A stretch of 64,000 nucleotides of DNA from Phragmites australis (GCF_958298935.1 NC_084924.1:1116001-1180000); one strand, 5' to 3'; shown: positions 21,309-33,977, counted from the stretch's first letter. The notes: generated by a model from the sequence alone, not told the origin. Numbers and translations: made by a program.

Positions 21309-24300
21309 CTACATAGCTGAAGATTGACGAGGTAAGGGTCGAGAGACGAGCACCGCCGCTCCGCTGGTTGCTTTCGCTGATGCAATCTCTTCAAGGCGTT
21401 TCCATGTGGCTTCTTGCTTCAATTTGATCTCCTTCTCTTTGGCTTTCTCTTCCTCATATTTCCGCAGACACTCGGTGTATAGTCCAGCATCATGATCAGA
21501 GAACAGCTTTCGAACATTAAGGGTGAGGCTTTGCACAGCTTGGTTCCAGTGCCCATTGGTGTTTCTCTCAAGTGCGGGAAAGATGATAGGTAATATAACC
21601 TTACTATTTTGCTTGATCAAATTCTCGATATGGTCATTGTTCCACAAAAATAATGCTCTCTCAGCAACCTGAAGTGGAATAAGACTGTTAGTTACCATCC
21701 ATCAATTAACACTATATTCTGAATCTGCAATTTCAATAGGACATGCATTGCAATCATGCAAAAAAAAGCAATGTTTGATGTCTCAAACTCTGAAACACAA
21801 TAGCTGATTTGAGATGCAATGAAAGGTCGCCCTCACAATATTGTATTCCCAAACTCCACACCATTTTGTGCACAGATAAAGCAAATAAAGGAATTTTGGA
21901 GAAAGACAGTGTGTTGAGAATGCAGGATAAACAATAACTCTTTCATCTTCTCTCTTATAAACCACCGTTACAAAGTTACATCTTAAATATTGATTCAATT
22001 GTTCTACAGTTCAGGAAGACATGGAACAGAACTGGAACTCTATACTTGTGAAATGGTAAATTCTTAGCTGTTCTTCAAAGCTCATTAATAAACAAGACAG
22101 GACCTTCCAGTACTCTGAACTTTATTGAAGTCGAATCTCACTGTCTATTTGAAGGACATAAGCTGCAGATAGTTCCAAGGTTCATTTGAACATATGATTT
22201 TTGTTGTAGGAATCAATGGACATTTATTTAAAGAAATGACAAAGAAAGAAACTATATATTACAAGAAATATCATGGACAAAAAAACCAATTATCTTTCAA
22301 GTGTTTTAGTTTAATAACTAACAACCCATACTTATGCATCCAAAGTTAGCAGTAGCAGTTCATGATGTCCTACAGCAGGCCAATGGTCAGCAAGTAATTA
22401 AAGTTTGCCTACTCTAAGCTGTAGTATAAAAGGGAGACATTTTTGTTTTACTTTTTTCTTTGACATGGTTACCAGGAATTTTTTCAGTTAAAATTTTCAC
22501 TTAAGAGACTATGAAAACTAAATCCGACAAGGGATTCATACTCAGTCCTGGTCAGCACTCAGCACTCAATGAACATCATTTCTGAAGAGCTACACACTGC
22601 AGAGAAATCCTTGTTAAGAATCCCCTTGGCAATCCATGGTAGAAGCTGCTCAACCATTCCTCAAACTAACCATACAAAATGGCCTTTAACATGTAATCAA
22701 TTGGTGTAGTATTAACAACAAACTGTAAGGTACTTTTCAAAAGACATAAAAGAAAATAGAGTGCCTCCAAAGAAGACTAACAAATACAGGGTACAGAAAA
22801 CGACAATGATACGTGAGCAGAAAACTATCTTGTAAAGTAAACCGAACTCAACAGACAAAAGAAAAACTACAATCAGTGAATAATTTCATATGCCACCCAC
22901 TTACAGCACTAAGCTGTCTAATTCTAGACCCGCACAAGAACATCATAATCCACGTATTATATATTTATATCTACACTAACATGCCTTAAACAGAAACACA
23001 ATAAACAAGATGAGATGATCACTGTGCGGCTCATGCATCTTATCAATTTTAAGAAGAAAAGGACAGAAGTAAACCACAAAATGGAAGAATTTGAAAATAA
23101 CAAAACAAAAATGGGTACTTTTATTTCATGATGAAGGCAAGGCAATGCTACGACTAACATTACCTGAAAGTGTGAGCTATTCAGGCACCGTGCGATCTGG
23201 CGGAAAAGAGGGACCATGCATTTCTGGAACTCTGCAGGTTGCATAGCTTCCAGTATCTCTTCCAACTCTCCCAAAAACATCACCTCCTTGGAGCTGTTTG
23301 TGATGGGCCAATATTTCAATAGGCCTCTGATTACTGTATCTGCAAGTTTGCAATCCTTTTCGACAAACTGGGTAATACAGTAAGACAACTGCTGATGATA
23401 CATCGAATTGCATTTTGGCTTGTGAAGAGGAATTAAAGCTCGAACAAGGAACAATTTATGCTCTTCCTTAAGTGGCAATGCGAACCCATTGATGATACTT
23501 CCCAAAATCTCCAACAGCTCTGCAATTCCATTGTGTTTTTCAGTTTCATAGATGAATTGATAGAAGATGTTGTTAATGGCTTTCCTAATATATGGCCGAT
23601 GAACCATGAACTTTCCATAGACACGGTGAAGTATCATCTTGAGGTACTCCCTCTCCCTAGGATCTTCAGAATCAAAGAGATCAAGTAGCCTCAGAACAAA
23701 CGAATGATCAATGTATCTTTTAGCCAACTTAGCGTCAGTCTCTGGAGACTGAATGAACCTCAAGAACAACTCATAAACAATCTGCAAGTGCGCCCATGCA
23801 GGGTCCATGACAGGTTCCTCCTCATCCAAGTCAAAGGCTTCCACTTTGTTCTCTCTGGGAGGGATAGTCAGTGTCCTGAACAGATTTACAGAAACCATTT
23901 TTGTGATCTCTTGCATGCTTGCCTCAGAAAATTTCCCACTGGCCGAGGCAATATAGTCAACGAGCTCCACCAAAGTTTGCCTCTTTGTTTCCTTCTCCTT
24001 TATGTTCTTTGTTGGATCGGTGAAGTCAAATTGGGTGCAGCACAAGTTCAACTTCTTGATGAACAAGCTCTGCTTCTCCGTGTTGGGCACATCCTTAAAG
24101 CTTGGTAACGACACAAAGGCTGGCGAGGCCGAATCACCATTTACGTTTACCCTCGAGTTTGCATTTCCTACATGCATGCCACTCCCATAACTAAGCCCAG
24201 AGCTGGAAATGACCGGTGGCTGACTACTCAAGTTGGAGGTCCTATCTGCACCTCTCGGACCCAATGGTGGGTGCGACACCGAGGGGCTGGACCTGCCAAT

Positions 24301-24363
24301 AGGATCCTTATCCGCGGACTTGGACGGCTTCTTGGGGAGCCGTCCAAGGAATTGCTTTATCAT
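21309..24363 (-). CDS. PP2A regulatory subunit B' (B56 family)
   Basis: Two exons, 24363-23164 and 21668-21309 (phase 0; TTTCAG/GTAATG and CTTCAG/GTTGCT), give 519 residues. After a basic, Ser/Pro-rich N-terminus ([15 protein letters not shown]) the B56 helical-repeat domain runs from about residue 90 to 490. It contains the strongly conserved stretches [68 protein letters not shown] and [17 protein letters not shown]. The C-terminus is a charged helix ([19 protein letters not shown]). B' subunits dock substrates to the PP2A scaffold and catalytic subunits and set where the phosphatase acts. Length and conservation suggest a functional gene. Which plant B' class (theta, eta, kappa and so on) cannot be settled here. 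Confidence 0.96.
21669..23163 (-). other. Intron of the PP2A B' gene
   Basis: 1,495 bp, AT-rich, without recognisable repeats or genes. Confidence 0.8.
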
Positions 24364-24785
24364 GCTATCACTCAGATTAGTAAGTCACCCAACACGAACT
24401 TCAAAGAGCTCGGAAACAACAGTTGTCGCCTTCCGAGTAGCAGGAGCTGCTAGCCTATTACTGAACAGTAAACCCTAGTACATTGCCATGTCAAGGCAAG
24501 CTTCACTTCAAAATCTGAATGTTCAAGCCGCTCCAATCTGCGAGAATCAAAACGACAAGCCAAAATAACAAACCATAAGAAGATCGCGTCGCCCAAAAAA
24601 AATACCCCTCGGATCACATAGCGGCAGATCAGTTTGAACCCAGATTTTTAGAAAATAAAATGCAACCGCACCTTGGTTAGGTCAATCTCGCGCGAGGAAG
24701 AACAATATGAACCTAATTGATCCATAAAGGATGTATTAGCTCAGATTAGCAGGTTAGCACGCAGCAAACAAATCCGCAACTAACA

Positions 24786-24844
<59 letters not shown>

Positions 24845-25260
24845 GATTTGGATTTGATTGCTCGCAGTCAAAGCAAAGAAATGGTCCCCGAAAACAAAAT
24901 GAACAACTAGAAAAATGCAATCTAGGGTTACTCACCAACAAAAGAAGAAAATCGATCCAAGTGTGGATGGATCTCCACTCCACGCCGGTCCAGCACCAGT
25001 AGATGGCGGCGACGAGGCGCAGGAGGAGAACGACGACGAGGGAGACGCCTCTCGACGTGTGAGAAGACTTCCGTGGATGGACGGGCGGCTTGCTTGTTGT
25101 GCCCCGTCGCCGGCGGTGAGGTCGCCGATGATGAGGCACAGCAAATGCGGGCGGTGGAAGGAGAAGAGCTTGAGACCGAGGGAGGAGAGGAAAGTTCCCT
25201 CAACTTTGCAGATTTCCCGTTTTACCCCTGTATCCGCTGAAGGATAGCAGTGCAGGTGGT
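24364..25260 (-). promoter_or_regulatory. 5' leader with intron, and promoter, of the PP2A B' gene
   Basis: A GC-rich exon-like stretch (about 24936-25230) ends at a textbook donor (minus: TTGTTG/GTGAGTAACC, exon end 24936). An acceptor before the ATG at 24363 would then remove a leader intron of about 450-570 bp; the exact acceptor is unclear (candidates near 24370 and 24448). This arrangement, a leader intron in a housekeeping regulatory gene, is common in plants. The intron holds the (GA) tract. Confidence 0.55.
24791..24840. repeat. (GA)25 microsatellite
   Basis: A perfect dinucleotide run of 50 bp. It reads (CT)n on the transcribed strand of the PP2A B' gene and lies in its predicted leader intron. 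Confidence 0.98.
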
Positions 25261-27927
25261 GGCTTTTGTTGTCATCAACAAAACCGCCCACTTCTCCTTA
25301 AACGGTCCGGTCACTGGTTCGCCATTAAACCAACCGGTCTAGTTTGGTTCCAGGCCTGACTCCAGCTATCAGAATTTTTTAAGTAGAGTATTTCTAGCTA
25401 TAGAAATTTATAGAATTGAAAATTTTGGTATATTTAAAGTATTTATATGAGTATCTTATTCCTATTTTAAATTAAAAACATAAATATAAATCACTTTATT
25501 TTAACTTACAAACTCAAAATCTAAGTAGAGCTATCCCAATCAATATCTAAAGTCATTGGTTCATGATTCTCTTGGTCACCAGCGGAAATATGACTCAAAA
25601 TGTTTTGAGTTTGTTGTCAAAATGTTTTGCTAGTGAAACATACTTACTCCACCCTCTCTTATTGGTTGATTTGTTGTCATTATAATTATTTTTACATTGT
25701 GTTGTATTGGTCATAAACTTTGATAAGATATTTCCAAAGTTGGGTCGCGAGCATACATCGTAGCTAGGTAGCCAAACTCTCGTTACAAAAATAACAAAGT
25801 ATCGGTTAGAAATATTATTTTCCACCTACTCTACTGCGTGTCCCAGGCTGTTACAGTAGCAACGGTGAGATCCTTCTGTTGCCCGTTACTCTGGAAGAAA
25901 AATAGCGTTCCGGCCAATAAGAGAAGCTCAAGCCCCTGCTTCTTCCTGCTCGATACATGTCATGTGTATCTAAAGATTTTTTTTTTATATATATCATGTG
26001 TATCTTTTTTTCTCAGTTATACATATCAATTGTTGAATTAGATAAGGACGATATAGATCAGAGTCTTATAAAAAAATTTCAGTGAAAAATCCCATAAAAA
26101 AAAATTTCGTGCACATTTGAATGGATCTGACTTTTTATCGGAAGTTGTAACCAGTCAAGCTAACTTGGTACGCTATTAAAAGAAAGACATAGAGGAGAAG
26201 AAAAAAGAAGAAAAAGAAAGAAAAATGCTCTTTACAGTTCGTTCATGCGTTCGCCACTGGAAAGAAACCAGTACCGCTTCTCACTGCTACTTATTTTTAA
26301 AAAATCATGGAGTTTGTTGGTGGCATTATGCGTTGCTCCCTTTTTTGCTTTTTCTTAATACCGTGGGAGGGCAGTTGGGTTTGCGCCAGGCTGTTTAAGA
26401 TTCTGATGATTAAGCCGCGTGATTAGCATAACCAACGGACGATGATTACATTTGAACTCGTTAATTAGTTGCTAAATAGGAGTACATTGCTAATTAACAT
26501 ATAACCATCCAATGATGATTACATTTACAGCTAAGAGGAGCCTGTGCGATTGCAACTTGCCCCTTTCAACAACGGCCGGATCTGCAGGCGTCATGACAAG
26601 ATCAGCCACGATTTCAAGTGTTCTTTTTTTCCTTTTCCTTTTGAGCTGGATACATGTTTTTTTAGTACAAATCGGTTGGGTCAACCCACATTGAGGTGAG
26701 ATACACAGGATACGAGATAATTTTTCGTTTTTTTAGTGATACATGATATGTATCAAGTTCATATAATATTTTCTAACCTAACAAGTAGATCACTGAATCT
26801 CTAACTTAACGAGTAAAACATTTCATTATTTTTATTCTAAATTCACCACTACAAATCAGGTACGCATGCCCGTGCGCTACACTCACGCCAGTGTTTCGCA
26901 ACACAGGAGTGTCAGCTTGCTGATATCAATGAAACAGAAGGTGAAGAAATGTAGAGTGGGCCAAACTCAATATGGGCCTAAAAGCACGGAAGGCCTGGCA
27001 TTTCTGTTGATTTAGTAAGGTATAGTGGCCCACTCGAGCCAACCACAGTTTTTTTTTTTTTGTGCGCAAGGAAGTGTCTAAAGATAAGCATGGTGCATAA
27101 AGACAGGTAATTCTGTTTGCAACTTTTGACTCTTGGATGTTACTGCTTAGCTGGAAAATGCAGATACGGCCATGTTTGGATCTCTCCATATTTGTCATTT
27201 TTTGGGCTAAAACATGTAAGGTATGTTCAAACTTGAAAGCGGGTATGAAGCATGGACCACTCTTGGCTAAAAAAACTAAGCAATGGTTTGTTTTTTCGAC
27301 ACTTTGTGAACAGAAACATTGTGCCGAGGGGATCAAGCATGGATGGTGTGTGAACTTTGCAAACAGAAACATTGTACCAAAATCAAAGTGCATTTTTTCC
27401 ATCCCTTACCACCATACAAGCGTTGTCTTCCGCCAGCATACGCGACTCGAACTCTGGGATGAGCGGACTCCATGTGACGATCGATCCTATTTGTAGGGCC
27501 TTTAGGTCGGTTTGGGTAGCCCTCGGGCTGATGATCACTCGGCCTGACAGTGAACTGGATCAAGTTGGCCAATTAAAAACTCCAACCGCTGAAGCTAGGC
27601 CAATGCATTCGTGACACGTATCGGGTTGGGGATACGTGGCTCCTCAGCCGATGCCTCGACCTCGACGAGTCGTGGATTAAGGCCCTCCACAGTGTTAGCT
27701 TAGAGCGATGCCTCAAGAGGGGAGAGAGAGGGGCTTGCTTTGTACACATCGGAAGATTTTTCAAGAGATTTTTAGTGGAGAAAATATTGCACACATCGGA
27801 TAGAAAATTAGGCATGATGCCTTCTGATGTGAATTTATATGCCTTAAGTTTGTGTCAAAGAGTATATATACATTTTACAAGTGTTTGCGTTTTTCTTTGT
27901 AACCTTTTTGTCTTTTCTATGGCGCAG
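25261..27927. other. Intergenic region, no gene seen
   Basis: 2.7 kb with AT-rich parts (25370-25600, 25960-26160) and mixed DNA. The right part (about 27840-27927) reads like intron sequence leading into the PARG-like exon. A direct echo (AACAGAAACATTGT at about 27309 and 27360) is seen, but no transposon ends could be fixed. Confidence 0.4.
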
Positions 27928-28701
27928 GAAGAGATCCGCTTCATGATTAACCCAGAACTGATTGTGGGCATGCTCTTCATGGCTTCCATGGAAGATAATG
28001 AGCCATAGAAATTGTTGGTGCAGAAAGGTTCTCACATTATATGGGGTTAGTTTGAACCTATCCATCCGTTGCTTCATTTTAGTTCATAGGTTGAATAAGA
28101 AAGAACTGCCAGTAGTCAAATCTATGATATGATTTATGGGTGATATCCTTTACATGAACCCAACACTTGCTTCTCCTTACAGGTATGGTTCCTCATTCCG
28201 CTTTGTTGGTAACTATTTAGATAGCAAGCCCTTTGATTCAATGGGTAGACGGAGAACTAGGATAGTGGCAATTGATGCTTTGGAAAATCTTTTATGTCTT
28301 AGTTTTTCTACATTTTTCCTATAATACACCTTTGCTAAGGGAAGTGAACAAGGCCTTCTGTGGTTTTTCTGATCAATCGAAACATCAGCTCTATGCGAAG
28401 CTTTTCCAGGTTGTTTATCTGATCACTCTATGCAATTTATGATAAGCTTTTCTAGTTCTAACATGGTAAACTGGAATTTACAATAATATACATGGCATCA
28501 GAAATTCAGCAGTATGATAGATATATGTGCTGATTATGTTTTCTCTTTCAAAACACTGTTCAGGATTATAATACCAAGGATAACTGTCCAAGTATCAGTT
28601 CCGATGAATGTATAGGGGTTTCGACTGGAAACTGGGGCTGTGGTGCTTTTGGTGGAAACCCTGAAATTAAGAGCATGATTCAGTGGATTGCTGCATCACA
28701 G
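27928..28701 (+). pseudogene. Truncated poly(ADP-ribose) glycohydrolase pseudogene
   Basis: Four exon remnants resemble the C-terminal half of the PARG catalytic domain. They are 27928-about 28045 (EEIRFMINPELIVGMLFMASMED), 28183-about 28285 (YGSSFRFVGNYLDSKPFD, TRIVAIDAL), about 28329-28409 (LLREVNKAFCGFSDQSK) and 28564-28701 (ECIGVSTGNWGCGAFGGNPEIK). PARG removes ADP-ribose chains from proteins. The EE pair of the catalytic QEE site is present, but the preceding GGG-containing exon is not found upstream. One base is lost after MEDNE (near 28003), giving a TAG. About ten residues after IDAL are missing, and nothing follows the fourth exon. This is a dead fragment. Confidence 0.85.
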
Positions 28702-28910
28702 GTTCAAGCAAAATGTGTGACTTGTTATTATGTAGTCAAACTCCAGGGTCAGTACTGAACAATTCATCAGAAATTATTGGAGCAATAAACTTGTTATTAA
28801 AATCCAGCTCACAGCTGGCTTCTGAATTCTTAGAAGCAGAAGCCCAGAAAAATCGAAGGAAACAGATCCTAAGAAGCTCCCCCAGCCGTTGTAAACAAAA
28901 AACAAAAAAC

Positions 28911-28941
<31 letters not shown>

Positions 28942-29421
28942 CCCTGTGAGACGGGGAGCGTTGTGCGTTGTGCGAAGTCTCTGTGCCAAACAGACACTCT
29001 AAAAAAACATTATCGGATGATGATTGCATCCTTTCCCTTTAGCATTTCTTTCGGACATTCTTTGGCACTTAACTCCAGTTTCTGGATGCCTGCTTAAAAG
29101 TCGTGAATGTACTAACAGGCAATGACTAACGATTGATCGGATTTGAGCACTGCACAGAACTCTATTCCATGGAGATGAAACGCATGATTGATTATATAGA
29201 AAAGGATGCTTTATTCAAGACGGACAACAACATTTTGTTTGCAATAGATCCACAAATAAACGTGATCACTAACAATAATTATATACCAATACACACAAGA
29301 GACCGAGCTGGGTCTTTCGTATGCATGCTGAGCATGCGTACGCTTTATATTTCAGTAGTGCACATCATGCATGCGTGCAAATAAGTATATATCTGGCCTC
29401 GGTAATTTTGCTGTGCAGAAT
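28702..29421. other. Spacer between PARG pseudogene and methyltransferase gene
   Basis: No gene is seen. It contains the A-rich ACAAA tract and the 3' end of the minus-strand methyltransferase transcript. Confidence 0.5.
28892..28942. repeat. ACAAA-type short tandem repeat
   Basis: Three ACAAAAA-like units are followed by five ACAAA units (28893-28941), on the plus strand. It might be the tail of a retroposed sequence. Confidence 0.9.
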
Positions 29422-30909
29422 TCAGATCGATTGGGTTGGGTGTGCCATCCTCTTCCACCTTGCAATTTTCTCCATTCCCTAATACGCAAGAATCCAACAA
29501 GTTGAGTAATTTTCATATAGAGTAATGTTCAGTTGGTCAAATATATTTGTCCATAATTAGTCGTGCATCGCAGTGTGATTTACGTACCTTTCGTGGCTCG
29601 ACTGCCACCTCGTTGTCTTGGATGCTGGTAATCACGAAACCCAGGGGCTTCAGCACCTCCTCATAACTGCATCGTGACATATAGGAAGGAGTATACATGA
29701 GACCAACGTGTATTAGCATCACTAATCACTCTAGACTACTATAAATGATGTCATCTATCCATGGACGGTCCCATGCATCTTACTCGAGCACTGTTGTATT
29801 GAATGGTGGCCCAGCCTCCTGACCTTCAGCCTACCATGCATGCATGAACAAATTGGGAGCAAAACAAATATATATTGATCAGTTTGAGCTACCAAGAACA
29901 GACTGGAATCACCAGTAGATGCATGGTAGTGCAATTATTATTACCAGGTACATGAGGGTAATGAGCTCTCCATCTGGCTTCAACACTTCGGCCATTCTCC
30001 TCGCCCATGCTGGCCTCATGGACGGGTGCAGAGCACAGAAGAATCTGAAGCACACAAAACAAATAAGTGAGACTCGAACCGGATAGACAGATTTTACCAC
30101 AAGGACCATAATCAACTAAGCTATATTCAGTTCATGAAACTGGTAAGAGTAGTAATTAACCAGTAGGATTTTGCGTACGTGTAGTCGAAGATGAGGTCGA
30201 ACAGCTCCGGCGGCTCCCAGGTGAAGAAGTCCGCCACGACGAAGGCGAAGAAACTGCCGTCGGCCGATGATGAGGACGACCACTAGTAGGATCAAAACAT
30301 TTTATTTCCGTACGTTAATTAGCAGCTAGCTAGTCTCGCGGAATACCGTACGTATTTTTTTTTACAAGCACACGTACGTACAATAGGTACCAGTAGTACT
30401 CGTACCTGTTTGGCCTTCTGGATGGCGGTCTCGCAGACGTCGAGGCCGACGACGAAGCGGCCGGGGCCGGAGAGCGCAACCACGTCGTACCCCTGCAGCT
30501 ACGGATTAATGAATCAAAGCAAGCTAGGCCATTCAACAATGAGATCATGGTCGTCAAGGCAAAACGCAGGGGGAGCTGGTCGAGGCGATCACTGACCGCG
30601 CCGCATCCCGGGACGAGGACGGTGGCAGCGTCACTGGGCAGGGTCCCAGACCGCACGAGCTCGACGACGGCCGGTGTGGGCTGGCCCAGGTCCCACGGCG
30701 TCACGCCTTCCTCCCAGCACCGGCTCCACCCATCTGCACCGCCCATGCATGCATGCGCGTACGTACGTGAGTGATCAACGCGCTTCCTGGGACCACTACT
30801 GTGCATACGCACTACCTGAAGGATCCCGGCCGCCGATGAGCTGCCGCAGGCGGGCCACCGACGGGTTCGAGCCGTCGAGGACCTGGCCGGAGATGGCCGG
30901 AGATGCCAT
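29422..30909 (-). CDS. Thiol / thiocyanate S-methyltransferase (HOL-like)
   Basis: Eight exons join in phase: 30909-30816, 30733-30597, 30492-30406, 30282-30179, 30044-29945, 29830-29784, 29666-29588 and 29478-29422, giving 234 residues. The protein matches the plant HARMLESS TO OZONE LAYER family within the TPMT-type methyltransferases. It has [15 protein letters not shown] near the N-terminus, the SAM-binding motif [34 protein letters not shown] and a C-terminus with [11 protein letters not shown] and EPRK. Such enzymes methylate thiocyanate, bisulfide and halides with S-adenosylmethionine, in the cytosol, and release methyl halides or thiols. All motifs are intact and the length is normal. 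The last exon encodes only 18 residues ([10 protein letters not shown]...), which is usual for the family. Confidence 0.93.
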
Positions 30910-31889
30910 GAAGTACTTCTTTTTCAGTCAATCAACTATATGTCGAGTCGATTCGATCGATCACGTTAATCTTGCCTAACAATGGCGTGGATGGTTTCAA
31001 GTGTAGTGCTAAGATACAAGTGTACTGAATATATATATAACGGTAGAACATAGCCTCGCTTAAGTTACTAACTTGGTGTGATTGCTTGCTTCAAATGTAA
31101 ACCACATGAAGAATCAGAGAGTGACTCGTGTGTTGGCCAAGAACAGAGAGATCTCAATCGATCCATAAATCGTATATCGCCGGCCACCACAGGTCCCTGT
31201 GTGGTGTGGCTGCGGCGCCCCAAAATCAGGCTCTGCTCTGCTCTCCTCTCTTTGTCACAATTAATCGGTGATCTTGATTACACAGCCACATGGAGAATAA
31301 TTGAGTGACTAATTGCGAGGGCAAAGTGTCATCCGCCACAGAATCCAACTTCGCCGGAACAGCCCTTCGAATTCTCACCACATGAAGTTTTGCGCAAGAA
31401 AAAACTTGAAAGATTTCTGATCATGACAGGTTAAACCAGCAGAGCCCATCATCAGGCATCACTACTCTTGATTTCAAGCTAAGGAGTTGTTTCACGGATT
31501 CGAAACATGCGGATTCAAATTCGAATAGTTGTATATTGTATAACTGTATATATATCGCGGGCGTGTCAGTATATGAAAGAGCAGATCTAACTATTTCTTC
31601 GACGATTGCTTCGTCTTGATTCCCAGAGCCTCATAAGGCCACTGGTTAATTACGCCTGGCTTCCTGAACAACCTCCGATTAAGCTACATCACAGGTAATA
31701 TACACATGCTAGCTGTAGCGAGATCTTCTGCGATGCTACACAAGTTTCAAAACATTCCTCCAATAATGTTTTGAAGTCTTCTCTAAAGATGCAAAGGATA
31801 TATGTCAATTTACAACCAAAAAGACAAAACAAAAAGATGACTATCATTATCCTATGTTCTACTTTACAGGTAAAGTTGGAAGTAATTTG
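30910..31889. other. Intergenic: methyltransferase promoter and PPR 3' side
   Basis: Nothing codes here. The left part is the 5' side of the minus-strand methyltransferase gene (an ATATATATAA stretch near 31030). The right part is the 3' UTR side of the PPR gene. Confidence 0.5.
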
Positions 31890-33977
31890 TTAATCTTTGA
31901 CATCTAAATCTGCAATCTGCATATGTGAATTTGTATCTTGCATCACATCAACAAGCTCCCCAAGCATCTGATAGATGGACGCCGAGTCTGGATGAGACAT
32001 GTCTCCTGCAACAAAGGCATGGACCTCATTCTTGACCTCAATCCAGCTCCACCCGGCTTCCTTCTTGACCCCCATTTCGTCCATCCTCCTCCGCACGCTC
32101 CCAGCATCCCGCCATTCTCCGTGCATCGCGTAGATGTTGGACATCAGCACGTAGCTCGCGGAGTCCCTTTCTGAAAGCTCCATGAGCTTGCCTGCTGCGA
32201 GCTTTCCAATGTCCAGATTCCTGTGCAGCTTGCATGATGCTAATAGCGTTTTCCACACCAAGACATCAGGCTCGAATGGCATCATCTCGATCATGTGCAG
32301 TGCCTCATCGAATCTGCCACTTCGACCCAGCATGTCAATCATGCAAGCGTAGTGAGGAGGAGTCGGTGTGATACCATATTGATCCATCATTAGTCTGAAG
32401 AACATCTTCCCTTCCTTTACCAGACCTGCATGATTGCACCCTACCAAGACTCCCAGAAATGTTGAGTCATCTGGCTTGCAACCATTGGAACACATCTCAC
32501 TGAATGCCTCTAGTGCCAAATTTGCATCCCCATGCTGTGCAAAACCATGAATCAGAGAGTTCCAGGATGTGACATCATGGAGATGCATGACATCAAATGT
32601 AAGCCTTGCGGATCCAATTTTACCGCACTTGGAATACATGTTGATCAGTGCATTCCCAGTACAAATTTTGGAGTCACACCCCAGTTTTAGTGCCAGGCAA
32701 TGAAATTGCCTTCCTTGATCCAGCAATGCCAGGTCTGCACAAGAACTCAGACCGCTAGAGAAGGCATAGTCATTCGGTGTGAAACCTTCTGAATGCATCT
32801 GAGAAAGCAATGCCACAGCCTTCTCACCAAAACCATTTTGGAAGTATGCCGAAATAGCAGTTGTCCAGCTAACAAGATCAGGATTTTCAGTCTTGTTGAG
32901 CACAGCCTCGAGTTCTTCTACAAGACCACTTCTACCATACATAGAGAGTAAAGCATTTGATACTCGAATATCTGTCATTAAGTTGCGCTTGATGGCTGAG
33001 CAGTGAATTTGACGCCCCAGGCCAATGAATCCACAAGCCCCTAGCGCAATTGAGAATGCAAACTCATTTGGCTCGACACCTTCTGACATCATACCACTAA
33101 ACACTCGCAGCGCGTCTTCCAACCTTCCATCTCTGATGTGCAGCTGCATCATGGAACACCAGGACACCACGTTCTTGCAGTCGAGGTTTTCAAACACCAT
33201 GATCGCCAGGTCAAAGTCACCGTTTCTTGAATAGAAATCGATCAGTGCAGTCGATGCATAGACACTTTGCGAACCCATTGCCTTGAGCATGTATCCATGT
33301 ATCTGCTCTCCAAGAACACGAGGGCATGCTGCCAGCATGCTTGCCAGCGTGTGCTCATTCGGCTGCAACCCCTGCTTCATCATCTGACAGAGCGCCTCCA
33401 CAGCCTGTCCAAACTCGCCGTACCGGCAGAGCGCCGAGATGAGCGAGGTGTATCCCACCACGTCTGGCGAGTCCATCCGGCGAAACACATCCTCGGCCGC
33501 CCGAAGAGAACCGCACCTCGAGTACAGCTCGATCAGGCAACTCCCGATCCACGCGTCCCCGGCGAACCCCGCCCGCACGGCGAGCGAGTGCACCTGCTCG
33601 CCGAGGCCGAGCGTGCCCGCGTCCGCGCACGCCGCCAGGGCCGCGTTGCACGCGAAGCCGTTCGGCGCGACGCCGGACTCCAGCATGTCGACGAACATCG
33701 CCAAGGACGCTTCGGGGCGCCCGTTCCGCGTGCACCCGGAGATGGCCGAGGTCCAGGCAACGACGTTCTTGCGAGGCATTCGATCGAACAGGTCGATAGC
33801 GTCCCCCAGCCTCCCGGACTTCATGAGCCTGTCCAGCCGTTTGCAGTCGAGAACGACGTCCGGCGGCTCGTAGCGGCTCTTGCCCACGGACGTGGGGCGG
33901 CCGCTCGGCGGTCCATGGCTCGGTGGCGCGGTGAGGAGTCGAGGTGTGGGTGGGAGCTTGGCGTGGAGCGCGGCCAT
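31890..33977 (-). CDS. PLS-class pentatricopeptide repeat protein, E/E+ type
   Basis: Intronless, 695 residues from the ATG at 33977 (MAALHAKLPP). The next upstream in-frame start would use TTG, so it was not chosen. From about residue 45 the protein is a run of PPR units of alternating length (VVAWTSAISGCTRNGRPEASLAMF, VVGYTSLISALCRYGEFGQAV and VTSWNSLIHGFAQHGDANLAL, given here only by such phrases). It ends in E and E+ motifs (VWKTLLASCKLHRNLDIG, YVLMSNIYAMHGEWRD, AGWSWIEVKNEVHAFVAGD, HPDSASIYQMLGEL). There is no DYW deaminase domain. The Pro/Thr-rich N-terminus could be an organelle transit peptide. E+ proteins bind single sites in chloroplast or mitochondrial RNA and recruit a deaminase for C-to-U editing. 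The target site is unknown. Confidence 0.95.
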   Translation of the reverse strand: MAALHAKLPPTPRLLTAPPSHGPPSGRPTSVGKSRYEPPDVVLDCKRLDRLMKSGRLGDAIDLFDRMPRKNVVAWTSAISGCTRNGRPEASLAMFVDMLESGVAPNGFACNAALAACADAGTLGLGEQVHSLAVRAGFAGDAWIGSCLIELYSRCGSLRAAEDVFRRMDSPDVVGYTSLISALCRYGEFGQAVEALCQMMKQGLQPNEHTLASMLAACPRVLGEQIHGYMLKAMGSQSVYASTALIDFYSRNGDFDLAIMVFENLDCKNVVSWCSMMQLHIRDGRLEDALRVFSGMMSEGVEPNEFAFSIALGACGFIGLGRQIHCSAIKRNLMTDIRVSNALLSMYGRSGLVEELEAVLNKTENPDLVSWTTAISAYFQNGFGEKAVALLSQMHSEGFTPNDYAFSSGLSSCADLALLDQGRQFHCLALKLGCDSKICTGNALINMYSKCGKIGSARLTFDVMHLHDVTSWNSLIHGFAQHGDANLALEAFSEMCSNGCKPDDSTFLGVLVGCNHAGLVKEGKMFFRLMMDQYGITPTPPHYACMIDMLGRSGRFDEALHMIEMMPFEPDVLVWKTLLASCKLHRNLDIGKLAAGKLMELSERDSASYVLMSNIYAMHGEWRDAGSVRRRMDEMGVKKEAGWSWIEVKNEVHAFVAGDMSHPDSASIYQMLGELVDVMQDTNSHMQIADLDVKD

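Noticed and set aside
28683..28949. 88-codon plus frame as a further PARG exon
   Set aside because: After the Q at 28701 the residues no longer resemble PARG, and the end is encoded by the ACAAA repeat.
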